Positions 53,301 to 64,000 of a stretch of DNA of 64,000 nt are shown here, piece after piece. Source of the stretch: Serinus canaria (Eukaryota > Chordata > Aves > Passeriformes > Fringillidae); NCBI RefSeq assembly GCF_022539315.1, contig NC_066322.1:21524765-21588764 (forward strand), read 5' to 3'. Position numbers and translations under genes: made by a program. The notes under the pieces are model-generated. The model was not told where the DNA came from. It did not search any database and saw only the letters and a program-made list of their open reading frames with translations. Every line of letters starts with the position of its first letter. Within the stretch, counting starts at the first letter, position 1.

Positions 53301-56300
53301 AAGTTCAACACGTTTCAGTGGAAACCCTGCCTGCTGCCCTCCTACATGCAGGAGAGTCTGTGCACACTTCAACCACAATAAAAGGATGCCACAGCACTAC
53401 CTTTACTGCTCAATAGTAGGTGGATTGAGAAGGTGGTAAACTCGTGCTAGATAAGGCTCAATCTGAGTTACAGCAAGCAGATTTTTTCCAAATAATCTGA
53501 ATTACCTGGGGTGAATTCAGCCACTGGCCCTGGCCTTCCCACTGCAGAGATAAAATAGCAGCTGTGCAGTCTGCATCAAAACTCAAAATGCCTGATTTAG
53601 AGTGTGTCTGCTGTTCAAGCTGTGGGTCAGCAGGGAGAGCTCAGCAGGGTCTTTTATCCCTTGTAACACTCTTCAAGAGCTCTTGTTCTACAGCTTTGCT
53701 TTGAAAGAGTAAGAATGACAGAACTGAGCCCATTTTTCCCTTCTGTCTGTTGGGATAACCAGAAAAGGCTCAGGAAATTCTGGAGGCCAAGATAGATAGA
53801 CAAAATGCTGAGAAGAAAAAAGAGACTTAAAAAAAAAAAAAACAACTCCTTTCTCTGCCCTCTCTCACTTTGGTAACACCTCTCCTGCCCCCATCACCAA
53901 TCACCACATCAGCTTCTCTTTTCTAATTAAATGAGTCTGGAGCTGACTTGGAAAGAAAGCCAGCAACTACGACACAGAGAAGTTTCTTACTGGTTTGCGT
54001 GATGAAGTAGGAGCCTGTTTGGCCAGTCCATGGCTCAACCTACTTTATTTTAATGAATTATCCATGAGGGGGAATACATAGAGGTGCCATGTCAGCATAG
54101 TCTGAGGTCATCACCAACATCATCAGACAAGCTTTGAAATTAGCTCTGTAGTGGCAATACTTCGTGTGGAGTCTAAAAAAATGTGTATAAGCACCAGCCA
54201 AAATAAATTATCATCTTCTCCCCAGCAGATGTGCACTGGTACCTGCCTGATGCCATGAGGGCCAGCATGGCATACCACCCCACTGTATGGAAACCAGCCA
54301 CAAGGAAAATTATAAACTGAGACTTTTTTTTAAAGTCAGAAAAACATTAGAAGTGTGAACTGTGACATGTGCAGCTCAAATGATCTGCCCAAGGAATATA
54401 TTAGTTTTTTCACAATGGAAGAACTTCATAATCTCTTGAAGATTTTATCTTTTTCCCATAAAAATTCATCATAGAGAACCAATTTCTGTGAAATATTAAT
54501 TAATAGATTGTAAATGTCAAAATTCAGATCCTTAGTGATGCCCAAATACTATAATTATTGAGAACTGCTCTGAAAATTCAAGGGGTCTCACCCATAATGC
54601 TTTCAGCCAAGTCCAGAAACTGAAGCACTTTAATTTGCCAGTAGTTTTGTAACATTTCTTGCTGCCATGAGATTTGCTTGACAAGACCCTTTGCCTGGAA
54701 AGGGATATACTTTTGATGTCTGAGACGAGCCTGACATTTCCACTTCCTATTTAATTTTTAAGTAACTTCTGCTTTAAAGTTCTGAGCTCAAGTTTCCTGC
54801 CCCAAGTAAACCAGATCTCTTCATTTTTTATTTTCATTTTCCACTTCTGCTTTTCTCTGCCAGTAATATCACTCGTAGCTGAATCACAGTGGCAAATGGC
54901 TCTCTAACTCTACAGTTTCCACATTTTCTGTAGAATTGATCATCACTTCTTCTGTGTCTGAATAAAATAATTTCAAGGCTATACATTAATATCTTCTAAA
55001 AACAGTGCCATGTCTGCTGTCCAGAGTGAACCAGAGTGAACCTCTGGTTTCAGTGCTGGAGATGAGCAGGCATCTCACACAGCTTCTGGATGAAGAAATA
55101 AACTCAGTGTTTAGTACACTGTAAGAAAGGCGGAGCTTGAGTGAAATTTGACTTTAGAAACATTAGCACAGAAACATTAGAACAGAAAACAAAACAAACT
55201 CCTTTTCCAGATCTCAGTGCTGCTGTCATTCAGGGCACTGGCAAGGACAATAATAGGGCCAGAGGGTTCTCCTTCCATTTTCTCTCAAACCTACAGCTAT
55301 TTAGCAGGGAAAAAAAAGCCTTCATAGACTACTTCATGTAGTACACATTTCCTTGTCAGGATCAGGTAACAGCCTAGCACAGCAAAGTAGCAGCATGACG
55401 CAGCTGCCCTAGGAAGCCCCAGAAAACAAAAGGCCCTAGAATAAGAGCCATTAACAGAGAGCACCAAATATTTTTTATATAAATGTATTTTATGCATAAT
55501 TATGCAGAAATCATATCACATGTATAAATACATAACTATGTGTATAAAATTGCAGCATGAAAAAAACATTTATACCAGGAGGTGACCTCCAGTCCTGGCA
55601 GAGCTCTATCAAGAGCCTGTAATAAATATACTTTACTCATGCTGTGAGGTATTTTTTTACAAAAAATAAATCTATCTTAATTATGCAATGTGACATTTCC
55701 TCTGCTATGCAATGGCTGAAGCACCTGTAACAGGTGGGATTTTTTAGGTTTTTTAATGAGGATTCAGAAGATGAACATGCTGCTTATTCCTGCAGTAGCT
55801 CACAAACCGCTCTTTCCTTCTGTAGGGAATGGGATGAGCATTTACAGCCACACACAAGCATTTGACTGTTGTGTGCGTTATGACTTGAAAGTAAAACCTA
55901 GTCCACCGTTCATACCTTGCAAGAGTCTGGATCTTAGAGCTAATCCCAGAGTTTCTCACTCCATCTCATCTCCAGTCACCTCTGTCATGGCAGATTACAA
56001 GAGCATACCTCAATCACTAAATGCTTTTTTAAACTTTAGTCCCCAGTGAATTCATTCCCATTGAAAAATTTTTTTAAAGTGAAAACCCTAGTAAGTAGTG
56101 TTAAGAAGTAACATTAAACAGAAGCCTGCAAGCAGTTTTTGGTGTTCAACCAAAATTAATTGTTGAATGAACTTGATTCTTCATTTGTGGGGAAGTTTTA
56201 TTTTAAAAAAATGCCAAGAAAATATTTTTTCCCTCCAGTTCCTAGACAAGATTAATTGTACTCTGCTTCAGAAATAAGAGCCTAAAAAAAAAAATCCCCA

Positions 56301-56544
56301 TTAAAATATAAGCCATTTGAAGTGCTCTTTTTTGCCCCAGTGTGTTAATCAGAGACTTCAAGTTCTCTGTGACCCTGAGGAGAGGAGGACATTCCCTTCA
56401 GCCTCACTGCCATAATTTTCTGACTGCACTCCCAGGCCTGCGTGCCCAGCAGCAATCCAGGCACAGCCAGCTGGGTTGGTACAATCTGGAAGCTTGTTGC
56501 AATAACACACAGAACATAAAACACAAGGAAGAGCCTGGCAGCTG
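50321..56544. other. Shared upstream region, ATP6V1G3-proximal part (no gene recognised)
   Basis: Apart from the probable LTR at 51628-52116, this stretch is AT-rich with short local duplications, such as CCAGAGTGAA repeated near 55021 and AGAAACATTAG repeated near 55157. No exon, tRNA or known non-coding RNA is recognised. Distal ATP6V1G3 control elements may lie here. Confidence 0.6.
51628..52116 (+). mobile_element. Probable solo LTR of an avian endogenous retrovirus
   Basis: The segment starts TGTGCTGAGGCTGGGGTTAA and later has CTCTTCTGATTCTCTCCCCC followed by ATGCCACTGTGGGGGAG. This is the C-run and G-run arrangement seen just before the end of songbird ERV LTRs. A degraded GGCTGAGG...ACCATA end falls near 52116. 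The length of about 489 bp fits. No target duplication was visible and the ends are decayed, so the borders are approximate. No internal retroviral sequence follows. Confidence 0.6.
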
Positions 56545-56551
56545 TATAAAA
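56545..56551 (+). promoter_or_regulatory. ATP6V1G3: TATA box of ATP6V1G3
   Basis: TATAAAA lies 58 bp before the start codon. Transcription about 25-30 bp downstream would begin near 56575 and give a leader of roughly 28 nt. A TATA promoter without a local CpG island fits a tissue-restricted gene; the mammalian gene is kidney-enriched. Confidence 0.65.
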
Positions 56552-56602
56552 CTCCCTCTGAGCTCCAGTCTCCACAGAAGTTCACCATCCCCAGCAAGCA
56601 GC

Positions 56603-56684
56603 ATGACCAGCCAGTCTCAGGGAATCCAGCAGCTTTTGCAGGCAGAAAAACGTGCCAAGGACAAACTGGAGGAAGCCAAAAAAA
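56603..56684 (+). CDS. ATP6V1G3: ATP6V1G3 coding exon 1 (V-ATPase subunit G3)
   Basis: Subunit G pairs with subunit E in the peripheral stalks that brace the V1 head of the proton-pumping vacuolar ATPase; G3 is the isoform enriched in acid-secreting kidney cells. The exon encodes MTSQSQGIQQLLQAEKRAKD then KLEEAKK. This is the conserved subunit G amino terminus, and its MTSQSQG start and DKLEEAKK end fit G3 better than G1. It is the beginning of a long helix rich in charged residues. The exon stops at 56684 before a GTAAGT donor, leaving one base, A, of the next codon; family members have Arg there (AGA or AGG). The start codon has A at -3 and lies 58 bp after a TATA box. The frame stays open upstream to 56342, but that part lies mostly before the TATA box and is not considered coding. 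The full protein is about 118 residues in mammals, so roughly three quarters lies beyond the window. Confidence 0.95.
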
Positions 56685-59600
56685 GTAAGTAGTTGGCCTG
56701 GTTTTACTGTACTCCTCAAGTGCAAGCCCTTCAGAATTACAGTAGCTCACAGGAAAAGATTCTTTCATCTGTATACATGCACTAGTACTGTGCCTTGACT
56801 GCAGCCAGGCATTAACTCAAACCTGAACATTCAGAGTTTGCTTAAAACCCTGTGTTCTTGTGCCTATGTGTGCATGTGCCTTATTACATTAAAAAATGTT
56901 TTCTTTGTTATATTCATCCTGTCAGCTGCATTTGTTCTTCCTTTATCTCAGTGTTGATCATGCCATTACTGCCTTGCTATTTAAATTAAAATCCTACATG
57001 CCAGCTCTAGAAGACTAGACTCCAAACTCTTGATTTTTCTTAACAGGTCTTGCTAAAAATTTTTTTGTGTTCCTCTCTACTTGCAAAATCCAGTAACTTC
57101 TCGTAATTGAACCCAGGCTTCAAAAATTATATGAAAACTAAGGGGAGACTTCAACACCCTGACAGTAATCCAAGTCACAGTAAAACCATGAGCACTCTCA
57201 GTACTGTAATAGATCATTCACCAAAGTTTTATTACATGGTACAAGCAATTATTCTCCTGGGTGCAGGTACAACCACATGAGTCATTGACCTGCACTAGCA
57301 CTGAAACATTAATACTGTTTTCCGGAGTGATCTTGCTTCAGAAACCAGCAGCAGAATGCAAAGAAAATGGATGACAATGATGTCATGTGGAGCAAGAGTG
57401 CAATTATAGGAATATATTTTGTTTTCCAGGGAGGAATGGAAGCTAAACAGAATAATTTGTGTAGTTTCCATATCCCTTCTGCACGTGAATCAGCTTTGGT
57501 TTGTGCTCATTAGTCTTTAGTGTGATGTATCAATTTGTACAGCAGCACACAAAAATAAATAGAAAGGCAAGTCCCCTCCCTAAGCACCCAGGCACTGCCT
57601 GTGCCTTGCAGACACAATAGAGATTAAAACAAATCCTCCCACCTTCATAAAACAGACCTCTCAGGCAGAAACCTGAAGGCAAGGGATAGTTGAGTAGTGT
57701 TTTGACCTCTTACACAGCCAAACTAGGAGCTCTGGGAGGGATGGTTTTTTCCCTTCTCATGGAGGGCAGAGGAAACACACTGCCCCTCAAAGCAAGAGAG
57801 CACACTACCTGCAAAGGCATAGCCTCAGTGGAAGGAGGAGTTTGGCCTGAACACAGATTGCAGAATCAGGCCTTAGCTTGAAGTGGATTACTTTTGGGTT
57901 TGGGGCTTTTTGGTTTATTTTTTGTTTTGTGGGTTTGTTTTGTTTCTGTAATTTCATTTTTGCTTGTTTTTAAAACCAGAAGAGTCACTTTAGCTTTTTC
58001 TATAACAGTCAATTAAAAAGGAAGCTTCATAAATTAGGAAACTCCAAAAATGAAAAGAGTAATTATAACATAAAAGCGATGACCAAAGATGAATGTCTTG
58101 CAGAATCCAGACACAGTTATGGATGCATTTACTCTGCTCTGCAAAAGACACACTCCCTTGTCACCACCTCAGCCTCACTTGGAGTGCTTGTGATAAGAAC
58201 AGGATTTCTTACAGATCAAGTATCTTCAGACACCTCTGAGTCAGAAACTTGAATTAAACCACTGCCAGTGTTTACCTCAACACTAACACACCAGTAGGAG
58301 TTATTAACCAGCTACAGGAAAACAGCTATTAAGAATTTTGCTATCAGTAAAATTATTCATTGTAAAAAGATATCACTATGGCTTTCTTTTCTATTACTTT
58401 TAAGATCACTTTTTTTTTTTTGCATTTATAAAAATGCAAAAATTATTAAGGAAAATTAAGATTTCAATACACAAAAATTTAAACATAAGAAAACAACCCA
58501 GTGGCAGCGAGGGAGGAACAGGCTGCCCAGAGCTGGGGAATCTCCATTCTCAGAGACATTCACAACCCACTGGATATGGCCCCAATTAAGCTGCCCTTGC
58601 ATCAGGGAGTGCATCCTATGGACTCCTTCCAGCCTCAGCACTTCAGTGTGATTCCATGGAAAACCTCAAGAATTTCCAAACTTAGCTGATGAAGGGCAAC
58701 CAGTTTAAATAAGTCCACCCTGGATTTTGCTCTAAACCAAGCATTACATGTAATATACCAGTATAATTCTACCTAGACCACCATTATATTCGACATTGCA
58801 AGAAGTTTGCAGTGAAGCTACAAAACAAAATGCCCATGTTGTCCCTAATTTAAGTATTTTTCATAGCACTGTCACTACACCACCTTAGATAACTATGCCA
58901 GCATAAGTTAAATACTGTGGGACAAGGGCAAAAGGAATTCTTTTAGAGACAAGTCTGGCTATTCTAAGTTGGGGTTACTTCAGCAGTCTCTTCCCCACAC
59001 TGATTCTGCAGTTAGACCAAAACAAAGGATTGCAGAGTTTGTCTCTGAGCATGAAAGCTAAGCTGAAAGGCAATACATGAAATGCAACAGATCTGTGCAG
59101 TGCAGTTGGCTGACCTGTGCACACACAGCTGGGTGGAACAAGGAGGGAGGGGCTGCTTCACCCCAGAATGGGCAGCTCAGATCCACCTGGCACCGGCAGG
59201 GATCAGCAGCTGCTGCTCAGGGCCTGCACTCTGCAGGTCTGGGCTGCCAGGGAAAGCACTGAGCCCTCCCAGCCCCGTGACCTCCTTTGTCGCCCCTAGC
59301 AGGCATTGCACAATACCACTGCACAGATGGGTCTGGCCACTGTGCTGTCACTGGGACATCAGGTGGCAGCTTGTTTCTGGGACACACCAGGAAAAGGCAT
59401 TTGCAAGGAAATGGGACTAGCAAAACTACCCTGATGCAAAGCCTTCAGTGTTTACAGTTGATACTCACATAACCAATCAAAATGTAGTGTGAACACACAT
59501 AATATTGTATATAAACAGTTAATGGGCCTAGGTTTTGCTGACATATGTGCAGTTGTTAGTAATGCAAAAGCCACTTGAAGTAACTGAAACAATTAGCAAA

Positions 59601-62600
59601 TAAAATTATATTGATACACACTAAACAAAACAAAAATATAATGCTAAAGCTCCTCTATACATGCTTTCTCTTACTCCTTGCTCAATACCCTTTTCCCTGG
59701 CATGATATCATTAGCTGATATCATTTATACCTGAAAAATTATTAATATTTTAAATAATTAATTAAATGAACACATGCCAGGCTGAAATTATTTGATTGAT
59801 TAAACACACGCCAAACCAGTCTGCAATCCTTTGACCTCTTGAACATGGTTCTGCTTTATCTATCATTTTTACTTTAGGCACAATTTGGATCCCAGAAATA
59901 ACTGAGCATTGTCAGCGCCAAGACATCAATTCCTGAAAATCCTTTTGGGTAAACCAAGGGAAACAAATATGTCATGAACACTGGGCTTAGCAAAACTCGT
60001 GCTCCTATAGATTTTTATATATCCCCTTGAATTTCTCATGCCTAATAAAAAGAAAACTCAGATGAAAGATTATAGAAAATCAGATTAAAACCAAATGTTA
60101 ATCAAAATAAGATATTGCAAACAGAATTATATCCATGGCGCTCTCTTGGACAATATCCAAGACATATTTTATTTACTGAGAAAGCTATACATAATGCTCA
60201 GCTGCCTCTATTTTATTAAAAGTACAAAATCGTTTTCTCACAATGCACATCCCCAAATCCCATTTTCCAGACAATTTAGCAAAGACAACTGAAATGGTTC
60301 TATTTTAAGAAAATATGATTAATTTTTGGCAGCTTCTTCAAATGACTTGATTTCTCTGCAGAAATTCAGCTAGGAGCCTAGATGATATGTTTGAAAACAA
60401 AACTCCAATTTTAGCATTGCAGTTTTTAGAAAGTAAGATAACTTAGTGTTTGAACAAATTAGAATGCAACATTTTTGCCTCCTACTGTCTTTTTTACAAG
60501 CTCTAAAGAACTCCAATAACCTAAAAGACACCAGTTCTTGTGGATCTAACCAGAGCAAAGTGTTTCGTTAACATCACAGAAATACCTAGAAAGAAGAATA
60601 TAGCCTTTCTCCATGCTAATAACACCTTCCCATGTTAGGCAAGAAAATCCTGTACAGTGCTGACTGCTCACAGCAAGTTTTTTAAAATTTGGCCAATTTA
60701 ACACAATGCCTAAAAACTTATAGGCTGTGGACAAAGCAGCCAGGCATAGCACAGCTGCTTTGCTGCTCCCCATCTTCAAGGATAGTAGGAGGAACATAGA
60801 GCCAGCAGAAATCCTGGCCCCCACAGCATGACCTTTGTGGCAAAAAAATCTCTTCAAATTTGGGGCTTTTTGTACCTCACCTCTGTGATCCTAAGGAAAT
60901 GTCATAGGGCCAGGCTGGTTTGCCCATCCTCCTGCACTTCTTGCCATCTTTTTGCATGATTTTGGCCAAATTTCAGTGCTCCACCACCCTTCATTGTATA
61001 AGGTTGATTGATTTCAGCTTGGCTGTGCTCTGCAGAGAACCAGCCCAGCAGATCAGTAAGGCTTTGAAAAGGCAGTCCTGTATTGCACAACTACAGTAGC
61101 AGAGAAGTGGTTAACAACAGACTGATTAATTAATTTTGGTTTGTCCCTAGTGGGACAGCAGGTTAAGCTCTAGTTTCTGCTTAACTTAATCAGGTGCAGC
61201 ATATGCACCATCGCATATGTTGGCAGTTGCCGATTCTGTCCACAACGTTGTTGGACTAGCAGTAATTTACTCACAGCTTTTCCACTTAATTAAATAGGAA
61301 GCAGCAGGTTCCTGCTGTGCCAATCCTAAAAGCATCATGGAAAACTGAAAGGACTGTCACCCTACAGTGACACCCTATGTATTGTGCTTACTGCAGAGCA
61401 CTGTCAAGAGCTGACACGTATGTATGCATATACTCTTTGGTTCACTATCTACATTGTCAGAGGCAACTGAACTGATGTTTTGTAGTTAATCTCTTTCCAT
61501 TTTCTGCATTTTAGATGGATATATTTATCTATCTGGTGGCCAAATATGCAACATATTTACTACAGATGGCCCCCCAGATGGAATTTGAAATTAAAATCCC
61601 ACTGATTTTGAAATAATTTAATTTGCTATAGAGATCCAGTTCCTCAGCTGGTGAAATTGGCAAAGCTTCATCGTAGTCACTCCCCCTGACTGCCAGCTCC
61701 AGAGAATCACCCCCCAGCTCTACTCTACAGAGTGGAAACTCTACAAAAGGCTGATCAGCTCCAAATTTGGAGAAGAGAATAAGGGAAACTTCAAAATACA
61801 GACTTGAACCTGGTTCCAAATTTTGTTGTCCAGACTTATGTCAGGCTCTTACACAGATCTGTCAGTTCACTCATCCTGGTCCCAACACTTCATACAGTGA
61901 GTGGCAGAAGCTGGGGGAAATCAGCCTTTTTCAAACAAATACAAACTCTGGAAAAGTACCCACTAGGTTTAAAACTGCCTCTCTCCCCTTTATACATAAG
62001 TACAGTGGCTCAATGGGAGAAGGACTGTGAGAAATATGATTTCCCACAGACGAGAGCCCTGCACTGATGGACTGGGAGTCAATAAAGCTATTTAGTTCCT
62101 CAGTAGGCTTTTCCTTCCTGTAGAAAGCCTGTGTACATGCCACCCCCAAGGTTCCACAATAAGCCAACAGTCTAGGAATCAAGACTTAAAAGGTAATTCC
62201 CATTTTGTGCATCTCTCTGCTTCTACTCACCGATCTGCAGATAATTATTTTGGAAGGAGCAATCAGCTGGAGAAGTAATTTCCTGCTGATTCAGGTATTT
62301 TACCAAGGCTTTTGCTGAATCTCAGATGTATTAAAACAGTCTTTCTCCCAAGCTTCAGCTCCCTCATTATGCCATGCTCAGTGGGAGCAAGTTGCTATAT
62401 TACACATCTGATAAGGCTTGAGAACCCAGCTCAGGTGTAACCAAACCAGTGTAACAGTTTAGGGAGAGAAAATGAGACATATTTAAGTTCATCTTCCTAG
62501 CCTAGACAAAGAATGTTTCCTAGGATTTCAAGAAAGGAGAGAGGTCTCTTTTGTATTCTGTGCTTGAATTTAGAGTCTTAAAAAAAAAAAAAGCCAAAAA

Positions 62601-63999
62601 AATGGTTCTTATTGCTCAGTGGTGTTAAATAGGTTGTTACCATAAGTAAATAAATCAGTGTGCCACAAGAGATCAAGATGGCTCTTTCAGCTGCCTAGGC
62701 CGCCACTCTCACGTTCTTGTGATATCCTAATTTAAGCAACTAAGCAATTTTTCAGCAACTGAAGATATTTCTCCTGTTACGAAAAGGGAGCAGCCTTATT
62801 CCCCCCGCTCCTAAAATTCTAGCTGTACAGCAGAAAGAGACCCCAAAAATCAGCACCAGCCCAGGTGTCTCAAGTACAGCATACCAACATTCCATGCAAG
62901 AGGTGTACAGTTAAAAATTAGTTTCCTCACAAGGTAGTATAGCAGAATCCTGAGGAGCTCCATGCAACTTTACTGACTTTATAAATGACAGAGAAGCCCA
63001 GAGGGGTTTTATGACAAGCTTGCCAGCTCCTTCATGTAGAACCTTAAACAGCACATTTCCATCAAACCATTACTCTTGTTCTTTACATGACAACTCTGCT
63101 AGATCCAGGAAGGACCTTATGTCCAGTCCTGCAGTGACTTTCAGGCTCTTGATTTGATAAACCCATAGTGTTTTACCTAAAACAAACTGTTCACAGCAAA
63201 CAAAATTAGGTATGCAAGCAAGCCTGGTGAGGAGGAAGGCTCTAGTTTCCACTACACCTTTAGATGTCACCTTATAGATCACCTTGTTTAAAATGAAAAG
63301 AAAAATAATATTAATCCCTTTCATGGTTTCTGTGCACTGGCAAAGAATTGACCTCCTTCTCTTAGTCACCCACCTCTGCATTTAACAAAGGTTAGTAGAA
63401 AAGGGTGGGGGAAGAAAGGACAAAACCTCAGAGTTGCAACTCAGTTTGGTAGTGGTTAAGACATCGTGCATTGTTTTGGATATCTGCCAGCTCTAAGCAG
63501 AATCCAGTTGGTGTGGGATGAAGGGATTCTGGCAACCAATCAATACAGGAAATCTTACAGAATAACGTCTTTTCCCATCCGTGACAACTAAAATCTGTTA
63601 TCTGGCTGCTACTATTGCTGATGAAGAAAAGAGATATATTTATTTAAACACCAAGCTGTGATTAGAAAAAAATGCATTTGTGTTGCAGGAAGATGTCTAC
63701 TTGCAAAAAGACTTCTGTTGTCAGCAAACCAAGAAGCTCTTCACTTGATGTGTGCTTCTGCACGGGAAGTTAGTCTCAGAAGAGGGCTACCTACTGCCTG
63801 ACTGGCTAGCAATCAAAAAGTATTCTAAATAAGTCATTTTGTCTCTTCTGACCATTCTTGTGCAAATAAATCTGATGGACAAGACTTTCAGAAAAGTCAG
63901 TGTTCTACTATGGCAGCTAAAATATCTCTGATTTGGAGAGATTCATCTTTGGGGATACAGGGAAGGTATGAAATAAATGCTTCTTTCTTGCCCCTCTAG
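56685..63999 (+). other. ATP6V1G3: ATP6V1G3 intron 1
   Basis: The intron opens with GTAAGT at 56685. No sequence matching the next part of subunit G (the GKRLKQAKEEA region) was seen before the window end. The strong acceptor at 63998-63999 would make this intron 7,315 bp. It contains one CR1 tail, a T- and G-rich tract near 57890-57980, a moderately GC-rich patch near 59100-59420 and otherwise ordinary AT-rich sequence. Confidence 0.75.
58512..58657 (+). mobile_element. CR1 LINE 3' tail fragment
   Basis: The segment starts GAGGAACAGGCTGCCCAGAG and continues with ATCTCCATTCTCAGAGACAT, CACTGGATATGGCCC and CTCCTTCCAGCCTCAGCAC, ending GTGTGATTCC. The order matches the CR1 3' end. About 146 bp remains and it is diverged. 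It lies in ATP6V1G3 intron 1, in sense orientation. Confidence 0.85.
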
Positions 64000-64000
64000 G
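63981..64000 (+). other. ATP6V1G3: Candidate splice acceptor and first base of ATP6V1G3 exon 2
   Basis: The last 20 bases are TTCTTTCTTGCCCCTCTAGG: a pyrimidine tract, then AG at 63998-63999, then one G. Exon 1 leaves A as the first base of an Arg codon, so an exon beginning with G gives AG-something, as the family requires. Only one exonic base is visible, so the call rests on splice signal and phase. Confidence 0.55.

Noticed and set aside
56342..56602. In-frame upstream extension of ATP6V1G3, 87 codons
   Set aside because: Most of it lies upstream of the TATA box at 56545 and it has no resemblance to subunit G. The family begins at the conserved MTSQSQG, so 56603 is the start.
1..64000. 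CRISPR arrays, tRNA or rRNA genes, bacterial operons, mitochondrial inserts
   Set aside because: No regularly spaced repeats, no convincing tRNA A and B boxes or cloverleaf and no rRNA-like sequence were seen. The window is ordinary vertebrate DNA.

Overview
This window looks like bird nuclear DNA, most likely from a songbird. It is AT-rich and intron-rich with no bacterial-style gene packing. It carries several CR1 LINE 3' tails, the typical avian interspersed repeat, and long terminal repeats of avian endogenous retrovirus type. The lineage is inferred from remembered repeat families, not from a search.

Only two protein-coding genes can be supported, and each is represented by its first coding exon. 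On the minus strand, 32800-32917 is the signal-peptide exon of PTPRC (CD45). On the plus strand, 56603-56684 is coding exon 1 of ATP6V1G3, the V-ATPase G3 subunit. The two genes diverge, with start codons about 23.7 kb apart. PTPRC and ATP6V1G3 are also head-to-head neighbours in mammals, so the synteny supports both calls.

Layout. Positions 1-32799 are read as the large intron that follows the PTPRC signal-peptide exon; no further PTPRC exon was recognised there. This intron holds two CR1 tails, a 184-bp duplicated segment (18.4 and 19.6 kb), a solo LTR with a 6-bp target duplication (27.35-27.74 kb) and a truncated endogenous retrovirus (28.49 to about 30.56 kb). Positions 32918-56544 are the shared upstream region. 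It holds two CR1 tails, a perfect 20-bp-arm hairpin (38.7 kb), a CpG-island-like block with a 42-bp minisatellite (49.7-50.3 kb) and a probable solo LTR (51.6-52.1 kb). Positions 56545-64000 are the ATP6V1G3 TATA box, exon 1 and intron 1. The window ends on a strong splice acceptor whose first exonic base fits the phase of ATP6V1G3 exon 2.

The two genes are neighbours, not a pathway: CD45 is a leukocyte phosphatase and ATP6V1G3 is a proton-pump stalk subunit. Apart from the two gene exons, every open frame of 60-220 codons looks like chance, repeat-derived or GC-driven. I found no convincing new biological system. The best follow-ups are the PTPRC upstream ORF, the CpG-island-like block, the hairpin at 38.7 kb and the 184-bp duplication.
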